From the NCBI GenBank assembly GCA_014058105.1, contig JACGCM010001948.1, positions 5,640,434-5,704,433 of the forward strand: a DNA stretch of 64,000 nucleotides, given 5' to 3'. This DNA comes from Kingdonia uniflora (taxonomy: Eukaryota > Streptophyta > Magnoliopsida > Ranunculales > Circaeasteraceae). Made by a program: the position numbers and the translations under genes. A model generated the notes under the pieces. It made no database searches. It saw only the letters and a list, made by a program, of their open reading frames with translations, and was not told where the DNA came from. Shown here in pieces: positions 35,035 to 48,310 of this stretch. How positions within the stretch are numbered: position 1 is the first letter of the stretch; the number at the start of each line of letters is the position of its first letter.

Positions 35035-37497
35035 TATGGCAGTGGTTTGTAAAGTCATTTATATGTAATATTGTCGAGATCGACAATAACATAGTAAGAC
35101 ATACTAGAAAATTGTCGAATTCCCAGTGGGTCGACAAATTTAAAGTTCGCATGTGCAATTTTAATTGGGTTATAGAATAATTGTTTCATCTCATCTTAAC
35201 CTCAAACAAGTGAATGTAATTTTATGAGAGAAACCATTGATCAAATGAATGAAGACATACAATTGAAGTGTGTACTTGACGAATAATGTGCACTAGCGTA
35301 CGCAGATCTACCGGGGCAGTTAGATGCGAAGGTAAGGTCTTGGGCATATATCATTATCCCCTCCATTGATTGTTTTATTCCAAACCCTAATGTTCGTAAT
35401 AATATTTTGGAGTATAAAAATTTACAAGAAAAAAATGCATGTGGTGTTAATAAGAAGGTTATGTGTAGATGTTAATAACCCATAATTACTTATTGGAGTC
35501 CATTAATCATTCTTGCATGTGGTGTGATTATTTTGCAAATGTGTACAGTCTAAAGAGAACGAGTCACTAAAAGCGGTCAATGCTCTTTTGATGGAACAGA
35601 TAGACTTGCAACTTCCACCAACTATACTTGTGAGTTTACCCACACTTCTATTAGTTTGTGGCTGTATTATTTCTAACTCTGGAAATATTTTTCTTGTGCT
35701 GCGTGTTTTGAACAGCTAGCTATCCTCCAATCACATCAGCCTATGACAGACATAAACCTAATAAAGAAGTATGATGACTTATTGTCTGTGCATGAGGAAG
35801 TTAAGAAGACGTTGATTGCGAAAGAAGATTTTGTAAGTCATTCAAAATGAATGAAATTAGTTTTAGTTAGTGAATTGGAGTTTGTGTTTGATTATCCAAA
35901 AACAGAATATATATTGGCTGGATTTGATAGTATTAATTTTATTTAAGTTTAATTTTGTGTAGTACTTGAGTATTTTGTCTGTAAATCAGATGTTGCATTT
36001 AATTTGGATTCCCTGGTCAATATTTGTTTGGTAATAGTAGCAGTAATGTGTTAATACTGTCGGTTAACCCATGTATCAACAATAATAGCTGAAGTAATTA
36101 TCGAATTAGTTCACCCTCGGCAATTTGTGTTTGCTTAGACATCATAGTATTATCGATGCATACATTAATCGACAATAATTGACTGCATATCACAATTACC
36201 TGAACTGAATGCTTATCTCTTTTATGTCTTTGGAACAGTACTGAACTGGACATCCAAGTATAAGAAAGAAGCTGCGAAGAAATACGGAGGAAACTAACGA
36301 TCTCTCGTAAGCCCCCTCTCCATATTTATTTCATAAAATGCTTATGTCACTGTTAATCCAAATGTTGGAGTTTTTTTCAGCGTAAGAAGTTGGTTAATGC
36401 TGAAGAGATGAAGAAGACTTTGGAAGTAGATAACAATGAATGGGTATGACCTATTCCTAACTGTTGTACCTATGTCACCTCATGTCATTATTGATAAAAC
36501 TTTGGAGATGCACTTATTAGTGTCTGCTATAATATCTAATTGTTGTTATTACAAGAGGTTTGGCGTCAATCATTAAAGAATGCCCATACTAGTAAAGGGA
36601 TGGGAGACATGGGGGACCCAATTTTTGAAGAATTTTTTTACCAGAACGAAAGATTCTTCACAATTGCACAATAAAGGCCCAAGAGAGATTATCAAGAAGA
36701 CTTGGTTTCCATGGGGCTAATTCTTGAAAATGTCATCATTGCTAGGAGAGAGAATATGGCTAAGAAGAAGAAGTTAGAAGAAGTTTTATTACAACCATGG
36801 GCGAAGTATCTTCTAGATGTTCGTGGCATGGACATTACTGATAACAATTCTGCTTTTAGGGTTCCAGCAACGATTTAACATCAGAGTCAGCATATATTCT
36901 AGGATATAATGAAAATGTTGAAGTTTTTTCATACCAAGGACCCCACATTCTGGATGAGTGTATTTAATCAGACATTGGGTATACCATTCAATCCAACCAG
37001 TGAGAAGGCGTATGAACATTTGTTGTAGGCATTTTTATTTGGTCATCAACATGTGGAGTATAGGCATATGGCACATTTACTATCCACTTGCTATGCGAAG
37101 GTTGTGGTCTTCATTAGCCACACTGAGGCATATACATTCTTACCATTTTTTGGGCACAGAAGAAAAATACTACGTTGAATGAGGTGAGGTTTCAGAACCT
37201 TCTTATGGATACTAGTAAGTACTAGTGGTTTGATTTGGGGACGGACAAACACTACATTCGTTTATTTCCAAGGTTTGATGCACCAATGCCTCCAGTTTCT
37301 ACTATTTTCTACGGTCATGAAAGTCTAGAAATTTTACCGATTTTTATAAAAGAACAGTTGATGAGGTATTTTGATATGAGGAACAAGACATTCAAGGCAT
37401 TACTGAGAGGACATAATATAAAGGGGTATCAATTGAATGACATGATCGGTGTTGGTTTGTGACGAAACTCTTATCCTTTCATTTTTGGATAACCATT

Positions 37498-37971
37498 TGT
37501 AGTAGCATATTTCCCAGATTCGACAAGGAGAAGCTAACATAACTTAGTCGAAGGTATTATGTCATTCGAGAAGATGTAACATCTACAACCACAGAGCTCG
37601 ACCCACTACAGTAGCTGTTACGCTTGGTTAAATAAAGCTGTTACAGGAAGATCCACGAAGTTCGCCCACTGCCCACTAAAATAGGAAACCATTTATTTTT
37701 ATAACTGCTTGTATTAACTATAAATACAGGCAGAGCATATGTTAATTCGATCCACAACTCTATTATTCTTCCACAATTTTACGTCCTTCCTATTTACCAA
37801 TTGTAATAACTAGCACCTATTAGATTTTTATACCTAAATCCTCCTCGAGGTCGTGGTTTTTCTTATGTTTTACTGAGTTTCCACGTAAAATCTAGCGTAT
37901 TTAGGTTTACAATTGCTATTTCTTTACTGAAGTATTGGCGAAGTTTACTTTCTAGAAAATATGCCATTACA
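37498..37971 (+). repeat. Gypsy 5' LTR
   Basis: 474 bp, TGTAGTAGCATATTT to CCATTACA, with ACTATAAATACAGG as a likely TATA region. The primer-binding site is not obvious in the bases that follow. Confidence 0.92.
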
Positions 37972-37984
37972 AGAAAGCCCTGGA

Positions 37985-39185
37985 ACAACAGAGCCAAATC
38001 CATCAGAAAGAAATAGAAAATTTACGAAGACATCAAGATCGATTCACTATCTGTCAAGCATCACCTCCCCCAGCCTGAAGAGATCATCGATTTAGAGCTA
38101 CACAGAGAAAGAACTTACCAAGGGAAGAACGAATTCGAACTTCTAGATCTAGATCAAGGAATCCATATAGAGCTTCTCGAAATTTTGGTCTAACTTCCTC
38201 AACATCGACCACCCAAGGAAGTCGACACACATGTCACCAGACCCTACCACCTCATGTACGGCGACCAGTGAGAGATAGGTTGGGACCTGAAGGACAAGGC
38301 AACATTAATCCTCAAGTTGCAGCCGTACCAAATACTCTTAAGCAATTTATCACCTTGGATGATCTGAATAATATGATTCAAGCTATACATTCTGATAATC
38401 ATAACCGACGATCTGTTCTCGATAGGATTAAAAAAAACCTTATTTCCTCTCATCTCGAAGTCATGCCGATTCCAAATAATTTTCACATGCCAAAGTTTTA
38501 CCAATATGTGGGACTCAGTGATCCTCTTACCCACGTCCGTCACTTCAAGGCAGCAGTTGGCTTATACTCCAAACTCGATCACATGTTATGCAGGTTGTTC
38601 AACATGAGACTTAAGGAAGAACCTCTCAGATGATTTTATACTATTCCTGAAGGTTCGATTACCAGCTTTAGCCAGTTACAACAACTCTTCGACTCAAACT
38701 ATGTACATGCTAAGGAGCGGGAAATAATAGTCGACTCATTATTATTTTTTGAGCAAGGTGTGAAAGAAACCTTAGCCAACTTTTATAAATATTTCTTGCA
38801 AGAAACAAGGAAAATTGGGAATTCAAACCCCAAAATTGTCGTTCCAACATTTACTTCCGCACTCCACATCGATTCTAAAGTTCGAGAAGAATTTACCCTA
38901 CACAAACCCAATAGAGTAATAGAAATGATCGATGTTGTCAATAACTACATCGAACTCAAGCGGTCCAGGAAACCTCAGTCATTCATGCCAACGATGCGTT
39001 CTCATCGCCATATCCAAAGTCAGCGAGTAATGTTACTCCTAAACAACTTGTACGGACCACCGATAAACATCAGAAAGAGAGATGGAAAAATAGATAGACC
39101 CATCCCGGTCCTACCTCCTATGACAACCACACTCTACACCATTTTACCAACAATAAAGGGTGATGACTTGTTTCGAGAAGCATAA
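37985..39185 (+). pseudogene. Gypsy gag remnant
   Basis: An Arg/Ser-rich N-terminal part precedes the frame at 38268-38633, which contains FHMPKFYQYVGLSDP and HVRHFKAAV of the Gypsy Retrotrans_gag domain. After a stop at 38631-38633 the domain continues as SFSQLQQLFDSNY and on into 38760-39185 (TLANFYKYFLQE). A zinc-knuckle remnant may follow near 39215-39250 (YYQ..HSHETNNCYSL). Stops and shifts inactivate it. Confidence 0.88.
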
Positions 39186-39539
39186 GCAATTTTTGATGTA
39201 CCAAACAAACCCTTATGCTAGTATCACAATGTGCATAGCCACGAGACTAACAACTGTTACTCACTGATACTGATCTTTTACCGCATTCTACTCGCAGGAA
39301 GACTCTACAAGTACGTCATCGATGTCCAGAAGTTCCTCAAAGAAGAGACGAAAAGAAAAGAGGTCAAACAAGAGCAAGGACAAGGTCAAGCTCGCCATCT
39401 TTATATGATTAAAATTGAGAAGGGTAAGAAGAGAAAGAAAGACAACAGAATCACATCTTGATGCAAGATGACGCCATCAAAAAAATCTGCAAAATTTCTA
39501 CCAAACTTCAGCAAAGCCAAACGTCTATAACACATTTCA

Positions 39540-42500
39540 TTCGAAGACTATGACACCAACCATGTTAAGTACCCTCAAGACGACCCACTGGTTATAATGC
39601 TCAAAGTAGGACATGACTACTTACATACACTTCTTGTCGATACAGGAAGTGCAGCAGACGTATTATTCAAAAGAGCAATTGATGTTCCAGGCCTCAAGGA
39701 TTCGGTTAAAGCTTCGACAACAACTATCATAGGGTTTAATGGTTTCAAAGAATCTGCCTTGGGAGAAATAACACTGCCTGTTTAAGCGGGACCAGAAACT
39801 ACCTTTGTTAATTTCATCGTCATTAATGCTGAGTTAAAATATTTGGGGATCTTTGGAAGGAGTTGTCTCCATTCAATTAAGGCAGTACCATCGACATATT
39901 ATATGGCCTTACGATTTCTAATAGATCACAGAGTTTATGAAATCAAAGGGAGTCAAGCTGTAGCATGAATGTGAGAAAATACCACCGCAAACTCTCACAC
40001 AATAAAACTTCATAAGGCATAGTAATAACAATAGGAGCCACCTCTAACGTTCGAGTAACACAACACTAAGGTGGTTGAATCCATAGACGTCGATGGACCA
40101 GGAAAAATAACTTTTTTGGCTCAAAACTATCATCCGAAGAAAGAGTAACCCTGCTACAACTTTTGAAGAAAAATGTCAACATCTTTGCATGGTCTTTCCA
40201 AGAGATGCCCGACATCGATCCATCGATTGCAGGCCACAAACTCAACCTCTTTCTAGATAATAAAGTAGTTGTGTTGAAGCGTCATAATTTAGCCCCCATC
40301 TTCGAGAGACAGTTAATGAAGAAATCGATAAACTTTTTCGCGTCAGATTCATTCGAGAAGCCAAATATCCAAAATGGGTCTCAAATATTATGGCTGTCCC
40401 AAAGAAGAATAGGAAAATCAGAATCTGTGTAGATTTTACTGAGCCAAACAAATTCATACCAAAAGATAACTTTCCCCTCCCTCTTTTTTCTCATCTCCTC
40501 GACTTTGTAGCAGGGCACAAACATTTTTCGATGATAGATGCAGCTTCCGGTTATAATCAGGTTCCTCTTACAGAAGAAGACTAAGAAAAGACAACATTTA
40601 TTACAGAACAAGGTCTATACTATTATACAGTTATGCCCTTTGGATTAAAAAATGTAGGAGCCACTTATCAGCGACTTGTCACTCAAATGTTTAAAGATCA
40701 CATAGGCAAAATCATGGAGGTATACAGTGACGATATGATCTGCAAAAGTTTAAAACGGGAGGATCATTGTAGTAATTTACAAACTATCTTCGACATCCTT
40801 CGTACTTACCAAATGAAACTAAACCCAGAAAAATGCTAGTTTGGTGTTGCATCGGGGAAGTTTCAGGGACATCTGGTTAGTAAGAGAGGCATAAAAATCG
40901 ATCCAATACAAATCAAAGTACTCATGGAAATGCCATCACCATGAACTAAAAAAGATATACAGAAGCTTGCTGGAAAAATTACGGCTCTTCACCGATTCAT
41001 TTCTAAATCTTCTGATTGATACAAACTTCTTTACCTCCTTCGTGAAAACCTACCCCAGTGTCCAAGAAACAAGCTAAAGAAATCATTTGAACCCCAGACT
41101 GTGAATTGGCTCTCCAAGATCACAAAATATACTTAGGGCGTCCTCCCATAATGGGTACTCCTGTTGATGGTAAAATACTAACGATGTACTTGTCAACAAC
41201 ATATGACTCCATCAGTTCCGTTCTTATTCGAGAAGACGATGGGGTGGAAAAACTAATCTACTTAATCAGCAAAACTCTCATGCCTGCCGAAAAGAGATAT
41301 ACAACAACTAAAAAAGTAGCTACTCGCCTTGGTATACAGCACTAAAAAACTTAGTCCTTATTTTCAAGCCTACCCCATCAAGGTCATCACCAAGTTCCCC
41401 CTCAAACTCGTGTTCTCCAAAAAAGAAAAATCCCAGAGAGTTCAGCAATGGTCTGTGTTCTTAGGCGAATATGATATCTCCTTTAAGCCTCAGATATTGG
41501 TCAAAGGACAAGCATTAGCTAATTTTTTGGCAGATTTTCTGGTCGAAGGCCCCAAATGGGAGGAACTCGAAGAAGTTTTGGCTGATGATTCAATTACAGA
41601 ACCATATGCATGGACACAAAGCACAGGATGAAGACTTTTTACATATGGATTTGCTGGACCACGAGGATCAGGGATCGGTGCCGTCCTCATTACACCATCC
41701 AATCATAGAATTAAAAAAGCTATCAAACTCCAGTTCTATGCCACCAATAATGAAATAGAAAATGAAGCTATTCTGCATGGACAGGATCTCGTCATAGCAC
41801 TTGGAGCAGAAGAAATAGTTGTCTACATAAATTCCCAACTCATAGCCAATCACTATGAAGATCCTGAAGATTGGAGAAGACCGTTCATTTCATACTTCAG
41901 TTCTAACACCCTCCTGGACAACAAAGAAGAAGCTCGATCACTCTTAGCAAAGTGTCTACGTTTCAAAGTCCAAGATGGGGTCCAATATCGAATCACCAAG
42001 GGAGGACCGCTTATCTAATGCATCTCGCAAAAATAAGCACAAGTCAAAATCCAAGAACTTCACGAAGGAATCTGCGCAGCTCAAGTCTCAGGAAGATCAC
42101 TGGCACAAAGGGCGTTTACACAAGGGTTACACTGGCAAAAAATATGACAAGACTGCGAAGAATTTGACAGAAAATGCTACAAGTGCCAAATCCATGCTTA
42201 AGACATCAAAAACCCATCTCTCGACTTGCACGTTAGTAATGTCCTTTGGTCATTCAAAAGATGGGCAATTGACAACATTGGTCATTTCCACCCAGCGTCG
42301 GGTAATAGAAAGTTTGCCCTTGTGGCAGCAGACTACTTCACCAAGTGGGTCGAAGCAGTACCACTATGTCACACTAACGAGAACAAAGCCATCAAGTTTC
42401 TTTGGGAACACATCATAACCAGATTTGGCTATCCACAAATGATACAATCTGATAACAACAAGTAATTCATTAGCAGCAAGGTCCTCAATTTTTTCCACAA

Positions 42501-43100
42501 ATACAAGATTCAATTGTCTACTTCGACACCATACTAACCTTAAGGAAATAGCCAAACCGAAGCCATCAACAAGAGCATCAAGTTAGGCTTACACAAGCGC
42601 CTTGAGGAGAAAAATGGCATATGGGTCGATGAACTACTTAGTGTATTATGGGCATATAGAACAACTCCTCGAACATCAACTGGCTGCACACCATTCATGA
42701 TGGCCTTTGGTACTGAAGCAGTGATCCCCTCAGACCTCGATCTTTCAAGTACCCAAAGACGAGTCACAGATGAAGAAAATGAACTTGGACTTCTCTGCAA
42801 CCTCAATTGGATCGAAGAAACTTGAGACCGCGCAATCGTAAACTTGGGACGATACCATGATACTCTCAAAAAAGCTTATAACAAGAAGGTCAGGAAATGT
42901 ACATTCGACATCGGTGACCTTGTCCTTTGACAAATCCAAGAAAGTACTAGACCCAAAAACTCTGGCAAATTATTTGAAAACTAGGAATGACCTTACATCA
43001 TCAGCGACAAAAATAGCAGTGAAACATATTGGTTAATGACTGAAGACGAAGTTCAACTCGAGTATCCATGGAATATAGCCCATCTGAAAATGTTCTACAG
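39540..43100 (+). pseudogene. Gypsy pol remnant (PR-RT-RH-aRH-INT)
   Basis: Protease at 39597-39785 with LLVDTGSAADVLF. RT at about 40340-40860 with MAVPKKNRKIRICVDF, HFSMIDAASGYNQ, VMPFGLKNVGATYQ and YSDDMI, where relatives have YVDD. RNase H at 41106-41345. The second RNase H at 41630-41860 has YGFAGPRGSGIGAVLITP, FYATNNEIENEA and VYINSQLIANHY. Integrase at 42190-42930 has CYKCQIHA, WAIDNIGHFHPASG, DYFTKWVEAVPL and WAYRTTPRTSTG. Numerous stops interrupt the frame, many in CAA/CAG, TGG or CGA positions. The dual RNase H is the diagnostic feature. Confidence 0.93.
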
Positions 43101-43689
43101 ATAACAACTGTAATCTCTTTCAAATTACTTCAAATAAAGGCATCTTTACTACTATCATTACATCGTCAATTTACAATTCTCAGTACCGGTAAATACTTGT
43201 CAAGTATTTATCAAAACTATAGTTCATTTCTTCGACAAACATCTATCCAATTATAAGATATATTTGTTTACAATTCATTATTTATCGAATAAAACATGTC
43301 ATGTTTTGTCCTTTATATCCCATACACAGATATCCCATAGAGGAACAACATTTGGTCATCATCCTTCAATCGGCAGTGCCATCACATGGCCCTCTTTGCA
43401 TCAACTCAGATACTTGCACAAAGCAACACTTTGAATATTCATCTATAGTAGTATGTAATGCTATCAATCATGTCGAATCAAACACTTAACATATTTTATT
43501 TTTTTTAAATTGTGTATCACTATCGACTACTTTAAAAAATGTATCACTATCGACTACTTAAATAATCATTCGATGAAACTATTACAAAAAAATAGTCATT
43601 AATACCCACCAAAATAAGAAAATGTTTCGGGTCTCATCGACCACTTGTACATAAACCACAACAAAAACAAACAACTTTAAAAGAACTTT

Positions 43690-45518
43690 CTACTTTGCAG
43701 GAGGAAAAATAAGAGTAACATCCTTCACTGGCAGACCCGGAGTAAGGTCATCCAATACTTCTTCAGGAATAGATACTTCGAGCAGCACAAGTATAGGCAC
43801 TTCGGGCACATCATCTTTGGGGTCTGAATCAGAGAAGATGGCCCCAGCAGCAACAACCAGCCCCTTGTAGAGATCTTTCATCTCCTCCATCTCCTAGAAT
43901 TCCTCTCCGAAGTAGGCCTTCATAAGATTGACTTGCTCAGCTTTTGCTCTCTGCTCATCGAGCACCTTGGCGTGGTTCTCCGCCATCGACTTTCGATCAG
44001 CCAACAATTGTTTATGGATATAATTCTCGAAGTTGGCCTTTTAATGAGCTAGAGCATCTTCCCTCTCCTTCGCTAGATAGGCCTTGAGTTGGGCAGTTTC
44101 TTTCTTCTTCTCTCCGAGATACATCTTTTTGGTATCTACAATGGCCACCTCCCTCGACTTGGCCGCCCCCCCACTTCATCTTCTCAAGCTTTTCCTCCAG
44201 CTCTTCCTTCTCAGCTGTGAGCTCCTTCTCGATGTTCTTTGAGACCAAGAGCTTATTGGCAAGACTCTGCCCACCAATATGAAGGCACCAATATCATTAA
44301 ACGAGATAGAGCATACAAATTTCCAACCTGGTTCATCGTGCGGTGACCTTCGATGAAGAAGGTCGACAAGCTCTCAGCCCCAATAATGCAGTAGGCAAAG
44401 TCCTCCTCCAAAGAGCCCTTCCCAGCAGCGAAGGCCTCGATGGTTTACTGAGTCTCCTCAAGAGACCCACCCAATCCCCCACCAACCTTCACCTTTTTTA
44501 AGTTAGTATAATATCATATATGATACATTATATATGTTTATTTGCTAGTCTCGATACTGTTGTCGAGTTTAATCTCCAATCCATCATTTTTTCTATTAAT
44601 ATCTAGTTCGACATTATTTCATTGGTTGTCGATACAAATTTTACATCAAGTTTTACTATGTCCTAACATCGAGAACTATTTTATGTCCCTAACATTTTTT
44701 GCTCGAGTGTACAGGAATTACGAACCTTCTTGAGGACGCTTCATCTGTCACACGGTTTCCTGCCAAAACGGACACAAATCTAAAATTTTGGACTTTACGC
44801 TCTCTCTGGGGCAAAATTCGACCCAATTAACAAAAAATCTAGCACCACAACTTCAAGTATCCTATGACACTAAATATAATGTGAGAGATCCCCAAAATCC
44901 AGTCGTAATACCAACGGCGGCCATACCACACTCTCTCCCCACATCATCATTAATCACTTCGCAACCTTCTCTCCCAAACACTCCTTTATCATTTACGATA
45001 CCTTTCAAATATCACCCGCACCCCCATGTCATCACATAACAGCAGAATTTCATAAAAATCCTAGAACTATTTTTATCAATTTCTTCCAAAATCTTAACTA
45101 AAACTCAAATTCTTTCATACAACACATTCCTACCGTTTATCTCTATAATGGGTTTTAACAGAATCATGATATATCCACAACAAGCATTCAATCCCAAACA
45201 AATTATCAAAACAGAAAACTAACCTTGAAGTCGAGACGCTTCCAAATATCTTTCTTTCACAAGCTTTGCCCTTTCGATCAATACGCCAATCTCCTCGTTA
45301 CCAATGGTGGACAAATATACAAGAGAGGAACGCAGCGAATTAGAGCTCCAAGAAAAAAATTTGGAATCAGTGGTGTGTGAATAGTCGCCGACCACGGGGC
45401 TATTTATAGGCCCTTCGTGGCTGTTCATCGCATCCCTTCGCGACCGTTCGAGTACTCGAGCGTAACGCCTCACACATCTCTTCTCGAAGTCTTTACTCTT
45501 TCGCCTCCTGAATGCCAA
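43690..45518 (-). pseudogene. Antisense coiled-coil ORF block of the Tat Gypsy element
   Basis: Between integrase and the 3' LTR the readable frames are on the minus strand. One starts at 45518 (MAFRRRKSKDFEKRC) and ends SRLQG before a GT. Further down, 44500-44280 has GSLEEDFAYCIIGAESL. 44248-43890 is strongly heptad-like and charged (KELTAEKEELEEKLEKMK, ENHAKVLDEQRAKAEQV). 43890-43690 is an acidic, Pro/Val-rich tail ending IFPPAK and a stop. A TAG near 43895 and a frameshift near 44165 break it. Tat elements such as Grande carry an antisense gene in this position; identity to it is not shown here. Confidence 0.65.
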
Positions 45519-45999
45519 TAATCATATACATTGCTTATCTAAGTCATCCATATACCTCTTTATCTTATATGTTATATCCATCTTCGCCAAGATAGCTTTT
45601 ATGTTGGTACACAACGATTTTACCTCCAATTCCTTATACCTCAACAAATCACCTACAAGAACGTACCTAACTATTGTTTTACAACCACCTACAACACATC
45701 TTTCCTTTTTTTTATTCCCCTCCTATATTCTCAGGACAGTTGTAACCACGATTCAAAATTTAAATGATATTCGACAATACAACTACCCACACATCGAGCT
45801 AAAATTACAATTCACATATTCAGCATAACACTTTTTATCAATCACAATTCAAATCATATTCGAGAAGATAATGGAAATATACACAACAGTACTTAGAGAC
45901 CATTTTAACATTGTGAAGGTCGATAACACAATCTGACAAATATATATAAAAAAATTATTTCAATCAACACCATAGTACAAGGTTATTTATTTATTATAG

Positions 46000-47000
46000 C
46001 CACGACAGCCAACATGGCAGCCTCTCAGCCATCCTGAGCAGTGAAAGCGTCTTCTTTCCTCACCAATGCCTTGGCACGGTTCCTTAGACTACCGACATGT
46101 TTCAGAGGACTCTAGCAATGATACAAGTAGTCCTCTTTAGCCACCTTTGCCTCCACCTTATTTATCCCCTCATAATTGGGCTCCACCGATACCAACGTCC
46201 GCCCATTTATACTGAGTTTACCAAAATACCAATTTAGCAGCTCCCAATACTTGTCGTGCACACGGTTACGAAAAGCATCCTCCCAGACCTGCGCCCTCAT
46301 CATCACCATCTCAGCAAATTAAAAATGACTTCCTTAAGCACACAAGTGGTATTTATATGAACAACTCAATATTTCACAACTCCCAACAATCACTATCCAT
46401 TGGAACTATGACAACCCAGTCATCCAAACTCCTAGGGAACCGCTTACGGGCCCTACACAATCAACACATACTACTTCGATATCCTATTGCAATTCGTAAC
46501 ATCATAGTTCGATGTTTTCATTGAGATCTTATTTTCCATTCCATTCGAGAAGACGTATATTTACTATAATTTATGTCGATAGAAAATACGTCGATACAAA
46601 ATTAGGATAATGAACAATAATTTATTTCGCACAATACCGATAAACATTATATTTTACATTCACCACTCAATACTTTGAAAAACGTTACAAATCGACCTAC
46701 AAGTTATATTACATCAGTTAAATTTCATATCAAATTCTCTATACATCCAGCATGAAACACTACTTCATGTAAAAAAAAGTGATGACTGTGCGGATAAAAT
46801 TTCCAGCCTTCGCCTCCTCCGTAACCCTCGCCACCTCATACACCACGGGGATTACAAAGACGACATCAGCCGGAATAGCCCCCACAGCTAGCCCTGCCTA
46901 CCAAAGCATCTTCATCTTCTACCGTCGCATAAGCTAACTCGCGAAGACTGTCAATGCGCTCCGCAGCCGTCAGCAACACGTAGTGGTTTCAACATCCACG
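46000..47000 (-). pseudogene. Second antisense fragment in the Gypsy 3' region
   Basis: Minus-strand frame 46309-46112 has AFRNRVHDKYWELLNWYFG and continues past a stop with LRNRAKALVRKEDAF. About 46985-46800 reads LTAAERIDSLRELAYATVED. The two look related, suggesting a decayed duplication. No function is assigned. Confidence 0.4.
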
Positions 47001-47373
47001 ACAATAGTGATAGCGGTTCAAAATATCGCTCCTTCAGCTCTAAATACTTGGCGTTCACACACCTCACAAACTCGTTATGCAACATCTGAAATCGTGTCGT
47101 CACCATCTTTGAATACCTTCACCCTCACTGTCTACCAAATAATACCTTCCCATCTTTCTCCAATACTATTTATAGTGTCAGTCTTAAAATTACATTTACC
47201 ACAGTCAAACATCCTGCCATTAATACGCATCGGGACTATGCAGGGACCAGGTCTATTTGACTTTCAACCTTGGAAATGACAAGCACAATTTTCATACACC
47301 AAATTTCGAGAAACCTTTCACATTCAGATAGTCTTCCCGATGCAACAAGTAATTATGCCGAGAATGGGACGAT

Positions 47374-47847
47374 TGTAGTAGTATATTTTCCATATTCGAT
47401 AAGGAGAAGCTAACAAAACTTAGCTGAAGGTATTTTGTCATTCAAGAAAATGTCACATCTGTAACCACAGAGCTCGACCCACTACAATAGCCGTTACGCT
47501 TGGTCAAATAGAGCAATTACAGGAAGATCCGCAAAGTTCGCCCACTGCCCACTAAAATAGGAAACCATTTATTTTTATAACTGCATGTATCTACTATAAA
47601 TACAGGCAGAGCATTTGTTAATCCAATCTGTAACTCTATTATTCTTCTACAATTTTACGTCCATACAATTTACCAATTGTAATAACTAACATCTATTTGA
47701 TTTTTATACCTAAATCCTTCTCGAGATCGTGGTTTTTCTTAGGTTTTATTGAGTTTCCACGTAAAATCTAGCGTGCTCAGGTTTACAATTGCAATTACCT
47801 TACTGAAGTATTGGTGAAGTTTACCTTCCGGAAAATACACCATTAAA
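47374..47847 (+). repeat. Gypsy 3' LTR
   Basis: 474 bp direct copy of 37498-37971, ending CCATTAAA, where the 5' LTR has CCATTACA. Confidence 0.92.
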
Positions 47848-48019
47848 CCAATCTATTCCCCTTTATGTATAGGGTTGTCGATAAGTGTTTGCATATCCTA
47901 TTTTTTGTAAGAGTGCCCCTTGTTGATTCATTTTTTGTTGACAAGTATTTGTATATCACATTTTTTGTTGATAAGTTATATATGAATCTCAATTCTGACT
48001 GTTCAAAATAAGTACTTAT

Positions 48020-48310
48020 TGGTTGTGAAAAATATTTTAGTAGTGCATTTGGAGTTACAATATAAAATATTGTCGAAATCGACAATATTGGTAGTGTACA
48101 TGGTTACTTGTAATATTTAATATTGTCGAGTTCGACAATTATGATAGTGTAATTGGAGTTATACATATATAATATTTTCGAGCCTGGCAATTACCAATTA
48201 TAATTAGAGTTAGGGGTATATAATATTGTCAAAATCGATAATATAGTTAAATTATAGTCGATCTATTGGATAAACTGACAATTTAATGTTGCATAATCGA
48301 CAAATTGCCT
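48020..48310 (+). repeat. MULE internal direct repeat, right copy
   Basis: Matches 33790-34040 in the same orientation and includes ATATTGTCGAAATCGACAAT (about 48068) and ATTGTCGAGTTCGACAAT (48122-48139). Confidence 0.8.

Larger units (their letters stand above)
32240..37462 (+). pseudogene. Plant-mobile-domain (PMD) plus coiled-coil gene of the MULE, broken
   Basis: A multi-exon plus-strand gene, interpreted from frames joined by GT/AG sites. Exon 1 (to about 32729) is basic, then acidic, starting near MKEKVSSKASNRRKREL. The second exon has FVKRWQPKTNSFHF, a stop, then GEMTPTLDNVEQLIGFG, the signature of the PMD (aminotransferase-like) domain of MAIN/MAIL proteins. 33174-33557 continues with LYVNGSFLFPTKNG, then WPWGSAVLAHIYHNLGA in another frame. 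About 34130-34650 has DHVQPYYPNRVVRQFS and YLEWFATISW. Short exons at about 34750-36440 look coiled-coil (ELQKLKEDKDKEFE, SKENESLKAVNALL). The last block (36590-37462) I do not recognise. In-frame stops and shifts make it a pseudogene here. PMD genes are known in MULEs and Gypsy elements. Confidence 0.7.
37498..47847 (+). mobile_element. Ty3/gypsy element of the Tat lineage, nested in the MULE
   Basis: A 10.35 kb element with two 474 bp LTRs and flanks CCATT (37493-37497) and CCAAT (47848-47852), a 5 bp target duplication with one difference. Order is gag, protease, RT, RNase H, a second RNase H, integrase, then about 3.3 kb with antisense frames. The second (archaeal-type) RNase H before integrase marks the Tat/Ogre/Grande lineage. 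The coding parts carry many stops. The LTRs differ at many positions, so the insertion is old. It lies just past the last frame of the PMD gene. Confidence 0.95.

Noticed and set aside
32133..35137. CRISPR-like array
   Set aside because: The repeats are palindromes with irregular spacing, without spacers of constant size, in a plant transposon.
36590..37462. Ulp1-type (C48) protease as in other MULEs
   Set aside because: No convincing His-Asp-Cys arrangement was visible, so it is left unnamed.
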